A DNA stretch of 7,084 nucleotides from an uncultured Solirubrobacterales bacterium (lineage in GTDB: Bacteria > Actinomycetota > Thermoleophilia > Solirubrobacterales > 70-9): contig CALEMO010000198.1 in assembly GCA_937910825.1 (NCBI GenBank), forward strand, positions 1 to 7,084, in the 5' to 3' direction. Below the pieces are notes generated by a model that did not search any database, was not told the origin of the DNA, and worked only from the letters and a program-made list of their open reading frames with translations. Every line of letters begins with the position of its first letter. Position 1 is the stretch's first letter. The position numbers and the translations under genes were made by a program. This document shows positions 5,925 to 7,084 of this stretch, one piece after another.

Positions 5925-6013
5925 TCCGGCTTTTCCTCGCGGATCACCATCGCCCAGCCGAGCAGTGCCGCCACAGCCAACTCGATCAGGCCGACCTGGA
6001 CGAGCAGATCCAC
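5903..6013 (-). CDS. Tiny single-helix membrane protein, first half of an overlapping pair
   Basis: 36 residues: one transmembrane helix (about 4-24, LVQVGLIELAVAALLGWAMVI) followed by a charged tail (REEKPEWLTRAA). It starts at GTG 6013, one nucleotide after the thrB stop, with the Shine-Dalgarno GGAG (6021-6024) 7 nt upstream inside thrB, so it should be translated as part of the thrB operon. Its TGA lies 22 nt inside the next ORF. Its hydrophobic pattern and strong ribosome-binding site argue that it is genuine despite its size. Function is unknown. It may form one unit with the 53-residue ORF, since together they read like the start of a larger membrane protein. Confidence 0.55.
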   Translation of the reverse strand: MDLLVQVGLIELAVAALLGWAMVIREEKPEWLTRAA

Positions 6014-6014
6014 T

Positions 6015-6893
6015 TCAGAGCTCCGGTACGTCGGCGCCGATGGGGCTGAAGCCCACCCTTTTGACTTCCGCCCAGCCGGCACAACGCTGGCGCAGCTTGG
6101 CGACTACGGCTCCGGTCTCCTGCCAGCCAGACCAGACCAGCACGGTCGGCCCGGCGCCTGAGATCGTCGCTCCGATAGCTCCGAGTTCACCTGCAGAATC
6201 GACGATCTCCATCGACGCGGGAAAAAGCTCGCGACGACGTTCCTGATGAAGCTGATCGCTCAGCCCGGAGGAAATCAGATCGAAGTCGCCAAGGCTCAGG
6301 CCGAGGGCCAGCTGGGCGGCGGCGGCGACGTTCGCCACAGCCTGCGAAATCGGAACCTCAGCCGGGATCGCGTCCCTGGCTCGGGCCGTTGATACCTGCT
6401 CGTGGGGAATCACCAGAATGCCTTCAAGGCCCTCAGGCGCATCGATCCGCGTGCTGGTCAGCCCTTTGCCCGATACCGCACAGACGACGAAGCCGCCGCT
6501 CAAGGCCGCTGCCACGTTGTCGGGGTGTCCCTCCAGGACCGTCGCCCGCTCGAGCAGCTCCTGTCGGCTGAGGCCGAGCTCGAAAATGTGGTCGGCGGCG
6601 ACGAGTCCGGCGACGATCGCGGCCGCGGAGGATCCCATCCCCCGGGCCAGGGGGATGTCCCCGCCGATCCTGAACGTGAAGTCATCCGCCGGATGCAGGG
6701 TCTCGAAAGCCCGCACCAGCAGGTTTTCACGGTCGACCGGTATGTCAAGCTCGCCGCGCTCGACCGCGAAGGTGCCGGTCTCCCGCACTTCGAGTTCCAG
6801 GTGGATGTCGAGCGCCGCGGCCATCACGTCGTAGCCGGGCCCGAGGTTGGCCGAGGATGCCGGAACACGGACAAGACGGTGGCGCTCGATCAC
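6015..6893 (-). CDS. thrB: Homoserine kinase
   Basis: A 292-residue cytoplasmic GHMP-family kinase that phosphorylates L-homoserine with ATP, the step before threonine synthase. Visible motifs: PASSANLGPGYD (11-22) at the substrate-side N-terminus, the GHMP ATP-binding loop PLARGMGSSAAA (81-92), EGHPDNVAAALSGG (121-134), and the C-terminal glycine-rich motif ATISGAGPTV (242-251). Length is normal for ThrB. I chose GTG 6893, just before RHRLVRVPASS as expected for the family. An ATG at 6929 would add 12 mostly hydrophobic residues and would place the start inside a perfect 14-bp palindrome. There is no Shine-Dalgarno at 6893, but TACCTT (6900-6905) ends 6 nt upstream. Two small membrane ORFs follow immediately on the same strand. 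No other threonine-pathway gene is in the window. Confidence 0.93.
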   Translation of the reverse strand: MIERHRLVRVPASSANLGPGYDVMAAALDIHLELEVRETGTFAVERGELDIPVDRENLLVRAFETLHPADDFTFRIGGDIPLARGMGSSAAAIVAGLVAADHIFELGLSRQELLERATVLEGHPDNVAAALSGGFVVCAVSGKGLTSTRIDAPEGLEGILVIPHEQVSTARARDAIPAEVPISQAVANVAAAAQLALGLSLGDFDLISSGLSDQLHQERRRELFPASMEIVDSAGELGAIGATISGAGPTVLVWSGWQETGAVVAKLRQRCAGWAEVKRVGFSPIGADVPEL

Positions 6894-6899
6894 TGCGTA

Positions 6900-6905
6900 A
6901 AGGTA
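6900..6905 (-). promoter_or_regulatory. thrB: Weak candidate -10 element of thrB
   Basis: TACCTT on the minus strand ends 6 nt before GTG 6893, the same spacing as the marP element, and there is no Shine-Dalgarno. The match is only TANNNT. It would be void if thrB starts at ATG 6929. Confidence 0.25.
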
Positions 6906-6926
6906 AAGCAACAGGCCGCCGAGCTG

Positions 6927-6940
6927 CATGAAGCTTCATG
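6927..6940. promoter_or_regulatory. Perfect 14-bp palindrome, candidate operator between thrB and the ABC gene
   Basis: CATGAAGCTTCATG is its own reverse complement with no spacer. It lies in the 55-bp divergent gap (6894-6948), ending 8 nt before the ABC start codon. Its place and symmetry fit a binding site for a dimeric repressor controlling the ABC gene and possibly thrB. As RNA it could form only a poor hairpin without a loop, so a protein site is more likely. No matching regulator gene is next to it in the window. Confidence 0.45.
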
Positions 6941-6948
6941 ATTGACCG

Positions 6949-7084
6949 ATGGAGTTTCCCCCCGCCCTCAAGGCCACAAGCGTTTTCAAGACTTACCCCA
7001 CCGGTACGAAAGCATTGACGGATGTCAATCTCGAGATCCCCGAGGGGGAGTTTTTCGGCCTGCTGGGTCCGAACGGGGCCGGCA
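6949..7084 (+). CDS. ABC-transporter ATP-binding protein, N-terminal fragment (continues past the window)
   Basis: The first 45 residues of an ABC ATPase starting at ATG 6949 and open to the right edge. [19 protein letters not shown] (8-26) is the usual beta1 and A-loop region; the aromatic Tyr16 is the probable base-stacking residue. It is followed by [19 protein letters not shown] (27-45), the beginning of the Walker A P-loop, whose Lys-Thr/Ser falls outside the window. The [11 protein letters not shown] wording is typical of DrrA/CcmA/NatA-like exporter subunits, so a permease gene may follow; that is inference. No strong Shine-Dalgarno precedes the ATG. A 14-bp palindrome lies just upstream. 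Confidence 0.88.
   Translation, partial: MEFPPALKATSVFKTYPTGTKALTDVNLEIPEGEFFGLLGPNGAG

Noticed and set aside
6894..6929. Longer ThrB starting at ATG 6929
   Set aside because: The 12 extra residues (MQLGGLLLYLYA) are hydrophobic and unlike the family N-terminus, and the codon lies in the palindrome; GTG 6893 fits the family better.
6402..6941. 179-codon plus-strand open frame antisense to thrB
   Set aside because: It is fully opposite conserved GHMP kinase motifs, is low in hydrophobic core patterns, and resembles no known protein.
1..7084. Defence island, toxin-antitoxin pair, CRISPR array, prophage or insertion sequence
   Set aside because: Looked for on both strands; no repeats with regular spacers, transposase or integrase motifs, terminal inverted repeats or nuclease motifs are seen.

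Overview
The window looks like chromosomal DNA of a GC-rich Gram-positive bacterium, most probably an actinobacterium. The main support is a MarP-type membrane serine protease, a MecA_N-type penicillin-binding protein resembling the mycobacterial penicillin-binding lipoprotein, densely packed genes with strong G/C third-position bias, and several starts with no Shine-Dalgarno but a TANNNT hexamer 6 or 9 nt upstream (leaderless or near-leaderless style). A deep lineage such as Thermoleophilia/Solirubrobacterales is a guess that the sequence alone cannot settle. There are no rRNA or tRNA genes, insertion sequences, CRISPR arrays, phage genes or attachment sites, and nothing in base composition suggests recent transfer.

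Layout. 72-443 (-) is an HxlR-family regulator, 40 nt downstream of marP at 484-1626 (-). Only 45 bp separate marP from a divergent class B penicillin-binding protein (1672-3402, +); this gap holds an 8-bp inverted repeat best read as two outward-facing -10 elements. The PBP stop overlaps, on the palindrome CTAG, the stop of a convergent small membrane protein (3399-3749, -), which overlaps the end of a secreted lipoprotein gene (3733-4305, -). Upstream on the same strand is an SRPBCC (START/Bet v1-like) protein (4361-4870, -), divergent from an orphan ParA/Soj-type ATPase (4960-5760, +). ParA converges, 2 nt apart, on the end of an operon that reads leftward: homoserine kinase thrB (6015-6893, -) followed by two tiny overlapping membrane ORFs (5903-6013 and 5763-5924, -) with good Shine-Dalgarno sequences. 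Divergent from thrB, across a perfect 14-bp palindrome, an ABC-transporter ATPase begins at 6949 and runs off the right edge.

How the genes fit together. The left part is plausibly a cell-envelope module: MarP (periplasmic stress protease, known in Mycobacterium tuberculosis to act on a peptidoglycan hydrolase) sits head-to-head with a peptidoglycan transpeptidase, and beyond lie a lipoprotein and a membrane protein likely made from one transcript. The right part mixes housekeeping metabolism (threonine biosynthesis) with ParA, SRPBCC and ABC genes whose partners are not visible. I see no clear new defence or mobile system. The most unusual items are the split membrane protein after thrB, the repeated TANNNT-to-start geometry, and the two symmetric elements in the divergent promoter regions.
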